IMG/VR virus record: IMGVR_UViG_3300045454_000119
Coordinates: 1-64,000 of that record
Source: a virus
Reading direction: 5' to 3' (one strand)
DNA: 64,000 bases
Shown here piece by piece: positions 48,301 to 56,118 of this stretch; position 1 is the first letter of the stretch, and each line of letters starts with the position of its first letter. A program made the position numbers and the translations under genes. Under the pieces are notes generated by a model, which searched no databases, was not told the origin of the DNA, and worked only from the letters and a program-made list of their open reading frames with translations.

Positions 48301-49260
48301 ATGGCCGACTGGAACGCCCCGACCAACGCCAGCACCTACACGTCGGTCCTGACGACGCTCAACGAGAAGATCGCCAACGCCGCCAAGATGGACTTCGCCG
48401 GCGACACGAACGTGCCGACCGGGACCGTCCGGCACGACGCCGCCACCAACAAGTTCCAGGAGTGGAACGGGTCGTCCTGGGCGGACCTGACCGTCCACTT
48501 CGGGGCCTCGGTCGGCATCGGGACGACCAGCCCCGGGGTCCGGCTCGAGGTCCAACTGGACGCCGACGCCCAGACGGCCGTGCGGGTCCGGAACGGCAGC
48601 GCCGGGTCGTCCGCGACCGCGGTCGTGCAGTTCGGGAACGACGAGAACGCGGCCGCCGCCGGCATCACCCTGTACGGCACCGGCAACACCTCCGGCGGGA
48701 ACGCCGGCGGGCTGTCCATCATCGTCGGGACCACCAAGGCCCTCGCGTTCGGGGTGGCCGGGGCCGAGAAGGCCCGGTTCGACACGAGCGGCCGGTTCCT
48801 CCTGGCGAAGACGGCGGTGGCGTCCGGCAACCCCGGCGTCCACTTCGACACCACCGCCGCCCACGCCCCGATGTCGATCAACAAGACGGCCACCGGGACG
48901 GTGAACGCGGTCCTCTGCTCGTACAGCGGCACCTACGTCGGCGGCATCGACTTCTCGAACACCGCCACCAGCTTCCCCACCTCGTCGGACTACCGGCTGA
49001 AGGAGAACCTGGTGCCGCTCGCCGGGGCGGTCGACCGGCTGCTCCGGCTCAAGGTGTACCGGGGCAACTTCATCGCCGACCCGGACCAGACGCTTGACAT
49101 GTTCCTCGCCCACGAGGTGCAGGAGGTCGTCCCGAACGCGGTGCACGGGGAGAAGGACGGGGAGCGGGCGCAGGCCCTCGACCACTCGAAGCTGGTCCCG
49201 CTCCTGACCGCCGCGCTGATCGAGGCGGTCGGCCGGATCGCGGCGCTGGAGGCCAGGTAG
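48301..49260 (+). CDS. Tail fibre protein 2 with S74 intramolecular chaperone, 319 aa
   Basis: MADWNAPTNASTYTSVLTTLNEKIANAAKMDFAGDTNVPTGTVRHDAATNKFQEWNGSSWADL repeats the N-terminus of fibre 1. VGIGTTSPGVRLEVQ begins the shaft. The C-terminal SSDYRLKENLVPLAGAVDRLLRLKVYRGNF (S228 S229 D230 Y R L K E N) is the peptidase S74 domain, which cuts itself off after the fibre has trimerised (Ser-Asp dyad in SD.R.K). The remaining FLAHEVQEVVPNAVHGEKDG..ALDHSKLVPLLTAALIEAV is the typical S74 helical part. Confidence 0.92.
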   Translation: MADWNAPTNASTYTSVLTTLNEKIANAAKMDFAGDTNVPTGTVRHDAATNKFQEWNGSSWADLTVHFGASVGIGTTSPGVRLEVQLDADAQTAVRVRNGSAGSSATAVVQFGNDENAAAAGITLYGTGNTSGGNAGGLSIIVGTTKALAFGVAGAEKARFDTSGRFLLAKTAVASGNPGVHFDTTAAHAPMSINKTATGTVNAVLCSYSGTYVGGIDFSNTATSFPTSSDYRLKENLVPLAGAVDRLLRLKVYRGNFIADPDQTLDMFLAHEVQEVVPNAVHGEKDGERAQALDHSKLVPLLTAALIEAVGRIAALEAR

Positions 49261-49325
49261 CCGGTAGCGCCGCCCGGGCGCCTGCGGCAGAATGGCCCCA
49301 GGTCTATCTGCCCTTTCGGAGGCCC

Positions 49326-49865
49326 ATGAAGGAAGCCGCCATTGCCCACTGCCGCGCCGCCGCCGGCCTGATCGTCAACCCGTTCGCCGAGGCCGAGCTG
49401 ATCAAGGCCCCGAGCCTCATCTACCACGTCGAGTGCGTCGGGCCGGACGGCCGGGTCAAGTGGGTCGAGGAGTTCGAGAACCTCGTCACCACGGCCGGGA
49501 AGACCGACATCGTCGACAAGTACCTCAAGGGGTCGAGCTACACCGCCGCCTGGTACCTGCTCCTGAAGGGCGCCGGGTCGGCGGCCGCCGGCGACACGCT
49601 CGCCTCGCACGCCGGCTGGTCCGAGCTGACGCCGTACTCGGGCAACCGCCCGGCGATCACCTGGGGCACCACGTCCTCGGGCAGCAACACCTCGTCGGCC
49701 GTCGCCATCAGCATCAACGCCACCGCCACCGTCGCCGGGGCCGGCATCTGCACGGTCAACACCGGCACGTCGGGAACCCTGTACTCGGCGGGCGACTTCA
49801 GCGCGAGCCGGGGTGTTGCTAACGGGGATACTTTGCAAGTCACGATGACGATCAGCGTGAGCTAA
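49326..49865 (+). CDS. Phage surface/tail-associated protein, 179 aa
   Basis: A beta-rich protein: SLIYHVECVGPDGRVKWVEEFENLVTTAGKTDIVDKYLKGSSYTAAWYLLLKGAGSAAAGDTLASHAGWSELTPYSGNRPAITWGTTSSGSNTSSAVAISINATATVAGAGICTVNTGTSGTLYSAGDF. The order W...F.N.V...G....LD..........WYLGL......A..DT...H.GW.E...Y....R is known from many phages next to tail fibre genes; role unknown. Confidence 0.82.
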   Translation: MKEAAIAHCRAAAGLIVNPFAEAELIKAPSLIYHVECVGPDGRVKWVEEFENLVTTAGKTDIVDKYLKGSSYTAAWYLLLKGAGSAAAGDTLASHAGWSELTPYSGNRPAITWGTTSSGSNTSSAVAISINATATVAGAGICTVNTGTSGTLYSAGDFSASRGVANGDTLQVTMTISVS

Positions 49866-49879
49866 CCACGGAGGACACC

Positions 49880-50083
49880 ATGTCGGACGAGAACCAACCC
49901 GAAGCACCCGAAGTCGCGTTCGCCTTCGCCGAGGGGGAAGAGGTCATCCTCTTCGGCCACGGCGGGCTACCCGCCAAGATCCTCACCCGGCTCGTCGGCC
50001 CCGACCGGACGCCGCTCTACGAGGTGGTGTACGCCGCCCGGGAGACGCTCCGGGAGGACGAGCTCGCCCCGAAGGCGGCATGA
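49880..50083 (+). CDS. Small acidic hypothetical protein, 67 aa
   Basis: MSDENQPEAPEVAFAFAEGEEVILFGHGGLPAKILTRLVGPDRTPLYEVVYAARETLREDELAPKAA. The middle looks like a small beta barrel (G..V......G..AKI..R......P.YEV.Y....R....L.P), similar in style to KOW/SH3-like folds of phage proteins. CGGAGGACACC precedes the ATG. Stop and next start overlap. Confidence 0.72.
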   Translation: MSDENQPEAPEVAFAFAEGEEVILFGHGGLPAKILTRLVGPDRTPLYEVVYAARETLREDELAPKAA

Positions 50084-50406
50084 TCGGCATCGAGGCGGGC
50101 GGGAAAGCCCAGTACGACGACCAGCTCGGCTGCTACGCGGCCTACACGGACAAGGGCGACTTCCGGGCGAAGACGCTCGACGAGCTCGCGGCCCTGGTCC
50201 CGCTGACGGCCGGCGAGCGGGCCGAGTTGGAGGCCGAGCGGGCCGCCACGCTGCCCCGCGGCGAAGCCGCCGAGGTCGCCCGGCTCCGTGAGGAGAAGCA
50301 ACAACTCGAGGCCGAGGTGGCGATGCTCCGGACGGTCCAGGCCGAGATGCGGGCCGCCGTCCGGGCGGACATCGCCCAGGCCGTGATCGACGCTCTGAAG
50401 GGGTAG
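50080..50406 (+). CDS. Coiled-coil hypothetical protein, 108 aa
   Basis: MIGIEAGGKAQYDDQLGCYAAYTDKGDFRAKTLDELAALVPLTAGERAELEAERAATLPRGEAAEVARLREEKQQLEAEVAMLRTVQAEMRAAVRADIAQAVIDALKG. The first 40 residues look globular, the rest coiled coil. Its start overlaps the stop of the preceding gene (ATGA). Could be a linker or assembly factor for the fibre region. Confidence 0.7.
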   Translation: MIGIEAGGKAQYDDQLGCYAAYTDKGDFRAKTLDELAALVPLTAGERAELEAERAATLPRGEAAEVARLREEKQQLEAEVAMLRTVQAEMRAAVRADIAQAVIDALKG

Positions 50407-50407
50407 C

Positions 50408-51247
50408 ATGGCCGCACTGACCGACCTGTCCGACATCGTGAACCGCCTGACCGGGGGCAACAACGGCACCCCGGAGCACGTCTTCTGCTGGGTCGACAGC
50501 CGCATCGGCGGCGCGGCGGCGGCGGCGACGGTCGCCGGCCGGATGACCTCCCTGTGGCAGTACAACAAGGCCCCGGGCGGGCAGGGGGCCGTCCCGACGT
50601 CGGCGGCGGTTCCCGACAACGGGACGGCCGGGGGGCTCTTCCAGACCGCCCCGGGCGGCGGGCGGGAAAAGTGGTTACTTGGAATGGTGGGCACTGCTTC
50701 GGCGGCGGGCACCTTATTGCTCTACGACCGGCTCCTGCACAACGGCGGGCTGTCCGGGACGGTCACCACCGCCCAGACGGTCGGCGGCACCCTGACCCGG
50801 AACACGGGCGGGGCCGGCAACCAGATCTGGGTCGAGATCTATACCCAGATTGGAACCACCGCGACCACGATTACGGCGAGCTATACAAATCAAGCCGGCA
50901 CCTCCGGACGCACGACCAAGGCGGTCGCGTTCGGCGGCACCGGGCAGCGGGAGGCCGAGCGGATCATCCCGCTACCGCTCCAGGATGGTGACACGGGCGT
51001 TCAGGCCGTGGCCTCGGTAACGGTCCTGGCGACCACCACCACCGCCGGCAACTTCGGGGTGACGATCGCCCGCCCGCTCCTCGTCGTCCCGGTCGTGGCG
51101 GCCGCGGCCGGCACCCAGCGGGACCTCATCGCCGGATTGCCCGAGGTGAAGGAGATCGACGCCGACGCCTGCCTGACGCTGGCCTGGCTGGCCAACACCA
51201 CCACGGCTCCGCAGTGCATAGTGTCGCTGTCGACGGTGGAGAAGTGA
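50408..51247 (+). CDS. Virion surface protein A, 279 aa
   Basis: Beta-rich and low in charged residues, with internal similarity to the next gene: SGTVTTAQTVGGTLTRNTGGAGNQIWVEIYTQIGTTATTITASYTNQAGTSGRTTKAVAFGGTGQREAERIIPLPLQDGDTGVQAVASVTVLATTTTAGNFGVTIARPLLVVP. Such proteins with T/A-rich strands and ASYTNQ.GT.GRTTK occur as phage appendage proteins. Function unknown; probably virion-associated from position in the fibre cluster. Confidence 0.78.
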   Translation: MAALTDLSDIVNRLTGGNNGTPEHVFCWVDSRIGGAAAAATVAGRMTSLWQYNKAPGGQGAVPTSAAVPDNGTAGGLFQTAPGGGREKWLLGMVGTASAAGTLLLYDRLLHNGGLSGTVTTAQTVGGTLTRNTGGAGNQIWVEIYTQIGTTATTITASYTNQAGTSGRTTKAVAFGGTGQREAERIIPLPLQDGDTGVQAVASVTVLATTTTAGNFGVTIARPLLVVPVVAAAAGTQRDLIAGLPEVKEIDADACLTLAWLANTTTAPQCIVSLSTVEK

Positions 51248-51248
51248 C

Positions 51249-52088
51249 ATGGCGCTTGCGGATTACTCGGCCTACAAGACCGCCGTCGCCGCCAACTCGG
51301 GCAACTTCCCGTTCACGAAGCAGTTCACCAACTCGACCGGCACCTCCCTGCGGCTGGTCTCCTCGTGGATCGACCCCCCCAACGCCGGGGCCACCCCGTC
51401 GACGGCGGCGGCCTGTAACGCGGGCACGACCGGCGCGCTCGTCACCCAGCCGCGCCTGACCGCGACGACGAACCCGCTCTACCTGGCCGGGGCGGACGTC
51501 GGGAGCGGCTACCCGTTCGGTGCGACGACCGTGGTCGTCGACCGGCTCTCCCACCAGGGCGGGCTCTCCGGGGTGCCGACCACGGCACAGACCACGAACC
51601 TCCCCACCGCCGCCCTCACCCGGTACACGTCCGGGGTCGGGGTCATGGCGGCGATCGAGATCCACTCGGCCATCGGGTCCACCGCGACCACGGTCACCGC
51701 CTCGTACACCAACCAGGACGGGACGGCGGGCCGCACGACCAAGCCGGTCGCCATCGGGGGGTCCGGGCTGAACGTCGCCCGGCTGCTCCTGCCGCTCCCG
51801 CTCCAGGACGGGGACACCGGGGTCCGGTCGGTGGAGTCGGTCACCCTCGCCGCCAACACGACCAGCGCGGGCAACCTCGGGGTCACCCTGTTCAAGCCGC
51901 TCCTCCTGATGCCCGGCCACTCGCTCAACGGCGGCCACCAGCCGAACCACTGGGACGGGCTCCTGTGCGGCGGGCAGAAGCTCGTCGGGGTGGACGACGA
52001 CGCCTGCCTCCAGCTCCTCACGTACCCGGGCGACGCCGGCAACACCGTCCAGTTCGCCGGCGCCCTCACGATCGTCGAGGTGGCCTGA
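51249..52088 (+). CDS. Virion surface protein B (paralogue of A), 279 aa
   Basis: Aligns with the preceding protein over its length: GGLSGVPTTAQTTNLPTAALTRYTSGVGVMAAIEIHSAIGSTATTVTASYTNQDGTAGRTTKPVAIGGSGLNVARLLLPLPLQDGDTGVRSVESVTLAANTTSAGNLGVTLFKPLLLMP. Both have 279 residues, so this is a clean tandem duplication. A ribosome-site-poor junction separates them by one base between stop and start. Likely part of the outer tail or capsid surface. Confidence 0.8.
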   Translation: MALADYSAYKTAVAANSGNFPFTKQFTNSTGTSLRLVSSWIDPPNAGATPSTAAACNAGTTGALVTQPRLTATTNPLYLAGADVGSGYPFGATTVVVDRLSHQGGLSGVPTTAQTTNLPTAALTRYTSGVGVMAAIEIHSAIGSTATTVTASYTNQDGTAGRTTKPVAIGGSGLNVARLLLPLPLQDGDTGVRSVESVTLAANTTSAGNLGVTLFKPLLLMPGHSLNGGHQPNHWDGLLCGGQKLVGVDDDACLQLLTYPGDAGNTVQFAGALTIVEVA

Positions 52089-53095
52089 TGCGGCGGTCGG
52101 CCCGCCGGCTCCCGTTCGACGGGGCCGCGGCGGAGGTCGGCACCATCCCGGCCGCGGCGGTCACGTCCGGCACAACCTACGACGAGTCCGTCTCGGAATC
52201 CGTCACGGCGGCGGAGTCCTCCTCGCCCGCCCTGACCGCCAACCCGAGCCTGTCGGAGTCCGTCGCCGGGGCCGACGCCGCCGGCGTTACCGCCGCACTA
52301 GCCCCGGCCCTCTCCGAACCCGTTACCGGGGGCGAGGCCGCCAACGCGACCGCCACCCTCGCCCCGGCTCTTGTCGAGTCGGTGACCGTCGCCGACACCA
52401 CCTCGGCCGCCCTGACCGCGAACCCTTCACTCTCCGAATCCGTAGCCGGGGCCGAATCTCCGTCCCCGGTCCTGACCGCCAACCCCACGCTCGCGGAGGC
52501 CGTCACGGCCGCCGACGCCGCCTCGGACGGCGGGAGCCAGACGTACAACGAGTCGGTCTCCGAAAGCCTCACGGCGGGGGACGCAACCACCGCCGCGGCG
52601 ACGTTCAGCCCGGCCCGGTCGGAGCCCGCCACGGGCGCGGACACGGCCGCCGCCGCCCTCACCGCCAACCCGACGCTCTCCGAGCCCGGCACGGCGGGGG
52701 AGGCTGTCGCTGCCGCCGCCACCTTCGCCCCCACGACCTCCGAGGCCGTCACCGGGGCCGACGCCGCGGCCGGTGCCAACACCGTGCCGGTCTCCCGGTC
52801 CGAGGCACTCACCCCGGCCGACGCCGCCGCGGCAACGGCCGCCTTCGCCCCCACACTCACCGAGCCCCTGACCGCGGCCGACCTCCCTGCCGCCGCCGCC
52901 GCCCTCCTGACCGCCCTCGCCGAACTCGTGGCCGCCGCCGACCTCGCCGTCGAGAACTCCGGCCCGGTGGTCGAGGGGGCCTCCCTGGAGTGGACGCCGA
53001 AGCCGCCGCCCCGGCTCCGCTGGGCGTCCCCGGAATCGCGGCTACACTACGCCGCCGGAAACCGTCTACACTGGACCGCGAGGACCGATGGTTAA
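52088..53095 (+). CDS. Repeat-rich fibre-like protein (about thirteen 20-residue repeats), 335 aa
   Basis: Residues about 30-290 consist of about 13 units of the pattern ESVT.AD......LTANP.LS (e.g. ESVAGADAAGVTAALAPALS, EPVTGGEAANATATLAPALV, EAVTGADAAAGANTVPVSRS). The unit length is about 20 residues and each carries Glu and Asp at fixed places, so a beta-solenoid or calcium-stabilised fibre is likely. The C-terminal 45 residues (EGASLEWTPKPPPRLRWASPESRLHYAAGNRLHWTARTDG) differ and are aromatic and basic, possibly the attachment part. The start overlaps the preceding stop. Confidence 0.78.
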   Translation: MRRSARRLPFDGAAAEVGTIPAAAVTSGTTYDESVSESVTAAESSSPALTANPSLSESVAGADAAGVTAALAPALSEPVTGGEAANATATLAPALVESVTVADTTSAALTANPSLSESVAGAESPSPVLTANPTLAEAVTAADAASDGGSQTYNESVSESLTAGDATTAAATFSPARSEPATGADTAAAALTANPTLSEPGTAGEAVAAAATFAPTTSEAVTGADAAAGANTVPVSRSEALTPADAAAATAAFAPTLTEPLTAADLPAAAAALLTALAELVAAADLAVENSGPVVEGASLEWTPKPPPRLRWASPESRLHYAAGNRLHWTARTDG

Positions 53096-53414
53096 AGCCC
53101 CGCAGATCCCGACCAAGCACCCCGACGCCGTCAAGAACGGGGCCGTCTCGTTCGCCGGCCAGCTCGACGACGGGGAGGCCCTGACCGGCACCCCGACCGC
53201 GGCGGCGGCCGGGCTCACCGTCGACAACGTCCGGGTGAGCACCGCCGACCTCACCGTCAACGGCCAGACCGTCCCCGCCGGGAAGGCGGTGCAGTTCCGG
53301 GTGGCCGGCGGGGCGAACAACACCACCTACGAGATCAAGGTCACCTGCGGCACCACCTCCTCCCCCGCCCAGACGCTCGTCGTCGAGTGCCCGCTCGCCG
53401 TGCTCGACGCCTGA
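53088..53414 (+). CDS. Ig-like phage fibre/adaptor protein, 108 aa
   Basis: PTAAAAGLTVDNVRVSTADLTVNGQTVPAGKAVQFRVAGGANNTTYEIKVTCGTTSSPAQTLVVECPLAVLDA is a beta-sandwich of the type in phage fibre-tail adaptor proteins (V......V...AG.AV.F.VSGG....Y.I......T..GQ......L.V). Overlaps the previous gene by eight bases. Confidence 0.82.
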   Translation: MVKAPQIPTKHPDAVKNGAVSFAGQLDDGEALTGTPTAAAAGLTVDNVRVSTADLTVNGQTVPAGKAVQFRVAGGANNTTYEIKVTCGTTSSPAQTLVVECPLAVLDA

Positions 53415-53469
53415 CCGCCGTCATTTCCCGCGGTGCGGGGTCCATCCGGCCCGTGGTATTTTGACCGGG

Positions 53470-53715
53470 ATGAGCGGCGGCGTGTCCCTGGAAATCTTCG
53501 AGTGGGTGGTGGGCGGCATGTTCAGCGTGCTGGTCGCCGTCGGCGGGTTCTTCTTCAAGCAGATCGCCAGCCGGCTGACCGCCATCGAGCGGGACCTGTC
53601 CCGGCGGAACGAGCGGATCTCGGTGCTCGAGACCCACATCGACACCGTCAACCGGCGGCTCGACCGCATCGAGACCAAGCTGGACATCCTGATCGAGAAG
53701 AAGCTCAACCCCTGA
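53470..53715 (+). CDS. Membrane-anchored coiled-coil protein (holin-accessory type), 81 aa
   Basis: MSGGVSLEIFEWVVGGMFSVLVAVGGFFFKQIASRLTAIERDLSRRNERISVLETHIDTVNRRLDRIETKLDILIEKKLNP: one N-terminal transmembrane helix (about 10-30) followed by a long coiled coil. Similar proteins directly before endolysin genes are annotated as holin-accessory or XhlA-like (though XhlA has its coil first). The start is ATG at 53470, not the upstream TTG. Confidence 0.75.
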   Translation: MSGGVSLEIFEWVVGGMFSVLVAVGGFFFKQIASRLTAIERDLSRRNERISVLETHIDTVNRRLDRIETKLDILIEKKLNP

Positions 53716-53727
53716 CCCCGGAGGCGC

Positions 53728-54201
53728 ATGGACTACCGCGAGAAGGCCCGCCGGATGCTGATCGAGGACGAGGGCCTCCGGCTCAAGGCCTACCAGTGTC
53801 CCGCGGGGGCGTGGACGATCGGGGTGGGGCACAACCTCTCCGCCCGCGGCGTCACCGGCCTCCGGCTCCTGAAGTACCGGACCGTCGGCATCTCCCACGC
53901 GCAGGCGATGAGGTGGCTCGACGAGGACGTCGCGGCGGCCGAGGCCGACTGCTCCCACCTGTTCGGCGACGCCCTGTTCGACTCGTGGTCCGACCACAGA
54001 AAGCTTGGGTTCGTCAATTTCCTGTTCAACTTAGGAAGGGACCGGGCGCTCAGGTTCCCGAACATGCTCCGCCACGCCCGCAACGGCCACTGGTCGAACG
54101 TCCGCGTGCACCTCGAAAACTCCCTCTGGTTCCGCCAGGTGAAGACCCGCGGGCCGAAGGTGGTCGCGATGATCTGCGACGAGGCCTGGCCGTATGGTTG
54201 A
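53728..54201 (+). CDS. Endolysin: T4-type lysozyme (GH24 family), 157 aa
   Basis: Catalytic arrangement E-8-(D/C)-5-T is present: E15, C24 and T30 in IEDEGLRLKAYQCPAGAWTIGVGHNLS. The Cys24 form is used by several phage GH24 enzymes with CPAG. The later part (DHRKLGFVNFLFNLGRDRALRFPNMLRHARNGHWSNVRVHLENSLWFRQVKTRGPKVVAMI) contains the typical F..G.......P.ML.A...G.W......L..S.W..QV..R.....M. Cleaves the glycan of peptidoglycan at lysis. No signal peptide, so it depends on a holin. Overlaps the next gene by eight bases. Confidence 0.93.
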   Translation: MDYREKARRMLIEDEGLRLKAYQCPAGAWTIGVGHNLSARGVTGLRLLKYRTVGISHAQAMRWLDEDVAAAEADCSHLFGDALFDSWSDHRKLGFVNFLFNLGRDRALRFPNMLRHARNGHWSNVRVHLENSLWFRQVKTRGPKVVAMICDEAWPYG

Positions 54202-55030
54202 CTTCCTCCGCTGGTTCCTGGTCGGGGTGGCGTGCGGGTTCACGGCCGTCGTCTCGGTGGCGCACGCCCAGGACAACCCCTACGGCGCGAGCTACCTCGG
54301 GTTCTGCCACCGGCTCTGGCCGTGTGAGCGGTCCCTCCGGGTGTTCGACGGCGTGCCGGTCAAGCGGCTCGGCTTCCTGGCCCCGCCGACGTTCGGCAAG
54401 GACTGCCCGTGCTACAAGCGGTTCCAGAAGCTCCCCGGCCCGAAGTACGTCCGGGTGACGCTGGCCAACGGCACCTGCTTCCGGGAGCGCGGCCGCACCT
54501 GCGGGGCGGGCGAGCTGTTCGAGGGCGAGTCGCTCGCCTCGGCCGACCGGAAGCTCCGGCGGCGGGACGGGCGGCTGCTGAAGCGCTACCGCACCAACGT
54601 CGGCAGGGTGAAGGCCCTGCTCGCCGGTTCCTCCGACACCATCGAGCGGCTGGCCCTCTGCCTCGAATGCCCGGTATCCGGACCGGCCCGCGAAGCGTTG
54701 CTCTCGGTCGCCCGCAAGGTGTTCCCCGACGGCGTGTTCGTCGACTCGGTGCTGACCCAACCCTGTTTACCCGGGCTCATCTGCGAGAAGCACGGGGCCG
54801 CACCCAAGCTGTCCGCCCCGTGCATCGCCGACACCGACGGGGTCAGCCACACCGCGATCGACGTGGACGAGTACCGGGCGGCGACCGCGGCCTGCGAGGC
54901 CTCCTTCCTCTGGGCACCGCGGTTCAACCTGATCGACACATCCCGCCCCGGGTTCGTCCCGCCCGCCGACCGCACCACCCGCCCCACCGGCGACGACTTC
55001 ACGGCCGTATGGTACTGGCTCAACGACTGA
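54194..55030 (+). CDS. Secreted phage-lysis-cassette protein of unknown function, 278 aa
   Basis: Signal peptide at 1-25 (MVDFLRWFLVGVACGFTAVVSVAHAQ). Mature part has about ten cysteines in the first and last thirds and the ending CEASFLWAPRFNLIDTSRPGFVPPADRTTRPTGDDF, which recalls a group of phage proteins near lysis genes (W.P.FNL......FVPP..R) that may adopt a glycosidase-like fold (LAGSSDTIERLALCLECPVSGPAREALLSVARKVFPDGVFVDS). Catalytic residues cannot be assigned. Probably acts in the periplasm at lysis or infection. Confidence 0.75.
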   Translation: MVDFLRWFLVGVACGFTAVVSVAHAQDNPYGASYLGFCHRLWPCERSLRVFDGVPVKRLGFLAPPTFGKDCPCYKRFQKLPGPKYVRVTLANGTCFRERGRTCGAGELFEGESLASADRKLRRRDGRLLKRYRTNVGRVKALLAGSSDTIERLALCLECPVSGPAREALLSVARKVFPDGVFVDSVLTQPCLPGLICEKHGAAPKLSAPCIADTDGVSHTAIDVDEYRAATAACEASFLWAPRFNLIDTSRPGFVPPADRTTRPTGDDFTAVWYWLND

Positions 55031-55203
55031 CCCTGCTGCTGGTACTGCTGCTCCCCGGCTGCGCCACCCTCAAGGCTTCAGGCTGGTCCGGCGACGCCCG
55101 GAGGTGCGAGCACGGGGAGGGGCGGATGCACCCGAACGGGTACTGGGCGGAGGAGTGCCGGGACGGCACCGGGGTGCTGTTTTGGCTGGTGTGGGTCCAC
55201 TAG
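55009..55203 (+). CDS. Small lipoprotein, o-spanin (Rz1-like) candidate, 64 aa
   Basis: MVLAQRLTLLLVLLLPGCATLKASGWSGDARRCEHGEGRMHPNGYWAEECRDGTGVLFWLVWVH: signal peptide with a lipobox LPGC (Cys at about 18), giving a short mature chain of about 46 residues with further cysteines. It begins inside the preceding gene in another frame, as Rz1 genes typically do. Proline content is lower than in classic Rz1 proteins, so the spanin role is likely from position only. Confidence 0.65.
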   Translation: MVLAQRLTLLLVLLLPGCATLKASGWSGDARRCEHGEGRMHPNGYWAEECRDGTGVLFWLVWVH

Positions 55204-55245
55204 GGGCGGTGGTAAACTCCCCGGTGTAACCCCGCACGGAGGAGC

Positions 55246-55491
55246 ATGGAACAAGACAAGAAGCCGGCAGTGAAGTCGTGGTCGATCTGGGGCAGCGTCC
55301 TCCAGGTCCTCCCCCTGTTCTACCTGATCGAGAAGGGGCTCGACCTGCCGAGCGGGTTCGTCGAGCGGCTCATCGCCTCCGGCAACGAGCTGTACCTCGC
55401 CGCCGTCTCGTTCGCCGGCCTGGTCCTGTCCGTCTGGGGCCGGCTCCGGGCGAACAGCCGGATCTCCGGCCTGTTCAAGGTCAAGGAGTAG
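55246..55491 (+). CDS. Holin candidate with two transmembrane helices, 81 aa
   Basis: MEQDKKPAVKSWSIWGSVLQVLPLFYLIEKGLDLPSGFVERLIASGNELYLAAVSFAGLVLSVWGRLRANSRISGLFKVKE. Two hydrophobic helices (about 13-33 and 48-66), a basic C-terminus, and position as the last lysis gene fit a class II holin. A GGAGG site lies a few bases before the ATG. Followed by a terminator. Confidence 0.8.
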   Translation: MEQDKKPAVKSWSIWGSVLQVLPLFYLIEKGLDLPSGFVERLIASGNELYLAAVSFAGLVLSVWGRLRANSRISGLFKVKE

Positions 55492-55532
55492 CTTCAGGTC
55501 AATTAAACCTCGAAAGAAAATCCTCAACCCCG

Positions 55533-55555
55533 GCGGGCACTTGGCCCGCTTTTTT
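55533..55555 (+). terminator. Rho-independent terminator of the late operon
   Basis: GCGGGC (55533-55538), five-base loop, GCCCGC (55544-55549), then six T. It is the cleanest intrinsic terminator in the window, placed 40 bases after the holin stop codon, and marks the end of the virion and lysis operon. Confidence 0.9.
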
Positions 55556-55574
55556 ATCGTCCCGTCGAAAGTTG

Positions 55575-55604
55575 TTGACTCTTTTTAAAGATCGGCCGAA
55601 TCCT
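55575..55604 (+). promoter_or_regulatory. Promoter after the late terminator (TTGACTC type)
   Basis: TTGACT (55575-55580), 18-base spacer, AATCCT (55599-55604). A new transcript unit begins 20 bases after the terminator T-run; first gene at 55659. Confidence 0.65.
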
Positions 55605-55658
55605 TAGCACTGTGACCGGTGAGCACTCAAGCGCACCGGACGAAACTGGGAGGGACAC

Positions 55659-55868
55659 ATGGGACACAGCGCGTATAAGGCGAGGGAGCGGCTCAGCCGC
55701 CTCACGTACCAGGAGTGGGAGGACCGGGTGGACGAGCTCACCTCGCTCGCGGGCTTTCGCGTGCGGGAGGTGACCGGCGAGAAGCTGATGGAGATGTACG
55801 CCCGGCGGCTGTCCGCCGGGCTCACGGCCGAGCTGCTCATAGAGGTGCGGAACGCGGCCGGGAAGTGA
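55659..55868 (+). CDS. Small charged hypothetical protein, 69 aa
   Basis: MGHSAYKARERLSRLTYQEWEDRVDELTSLAGFRVREVTGEKLMEMYARRLSAGLTAELLIEVRNAAGK. Helical with strong charge; GGGAGGGAC precedes the ATG. No family recognised. First gene of the promoter at 55575; likely an early or lysogeny-related gene given its own promoter. Confidence 0.7.
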   Translation: MGHSAYKARERLSRLTYQEWEDRVDELTSLAGFRVREVTGEKLMEMYARRLSAGLTAELLIEVRNAAGK

Positions 55869-55905
55869 AGGGGAAGGTTAACGTCTAGGGATCGACAGGA
55901 AGGTT

Positions 55906-56118
55906 ATGAAACTTACGGATTGGATGGTGACGGCGTTCGTGTTCGGGGTGGCGGCGGCCACCAGCGGCTGTAGCGGGATGGAGGTCGGGGGGCGGTTGGG
56001 CGTGTACCGCGTCGACGAGCGGCAGGACAGCTCCCGGACGCACCGGGAGGCCGTCCCGTGGAAGTGCTACTTCGTCCCGTGTACGACGACGACGGCGGGG
56101 GAGGCGCAGGGGTCATGA
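55906..56118 (+). CDS. Small lipoprotein, 70 aa
   Basis: MKLTDWMVTAFVFGVAAATSGCSGMEVGGRLGVYRVDERQDSSRTHREAVPWKCYFVPCTTTTAGEAQGS. Signal helix followed by a lipobox-like ATSGC (Cys 22). The mature part is short and has two further Cys. An AGGAAGGT site precedes the ATG. The last codons overlap the next start. Confidence 0.75.
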   Translation: MKLTDWMVTAFVFGVAAATSGCSGMEVGGRLGVYRVDERQDSSRTHREAVPWKCYFVPCTTTTAGEAQGS

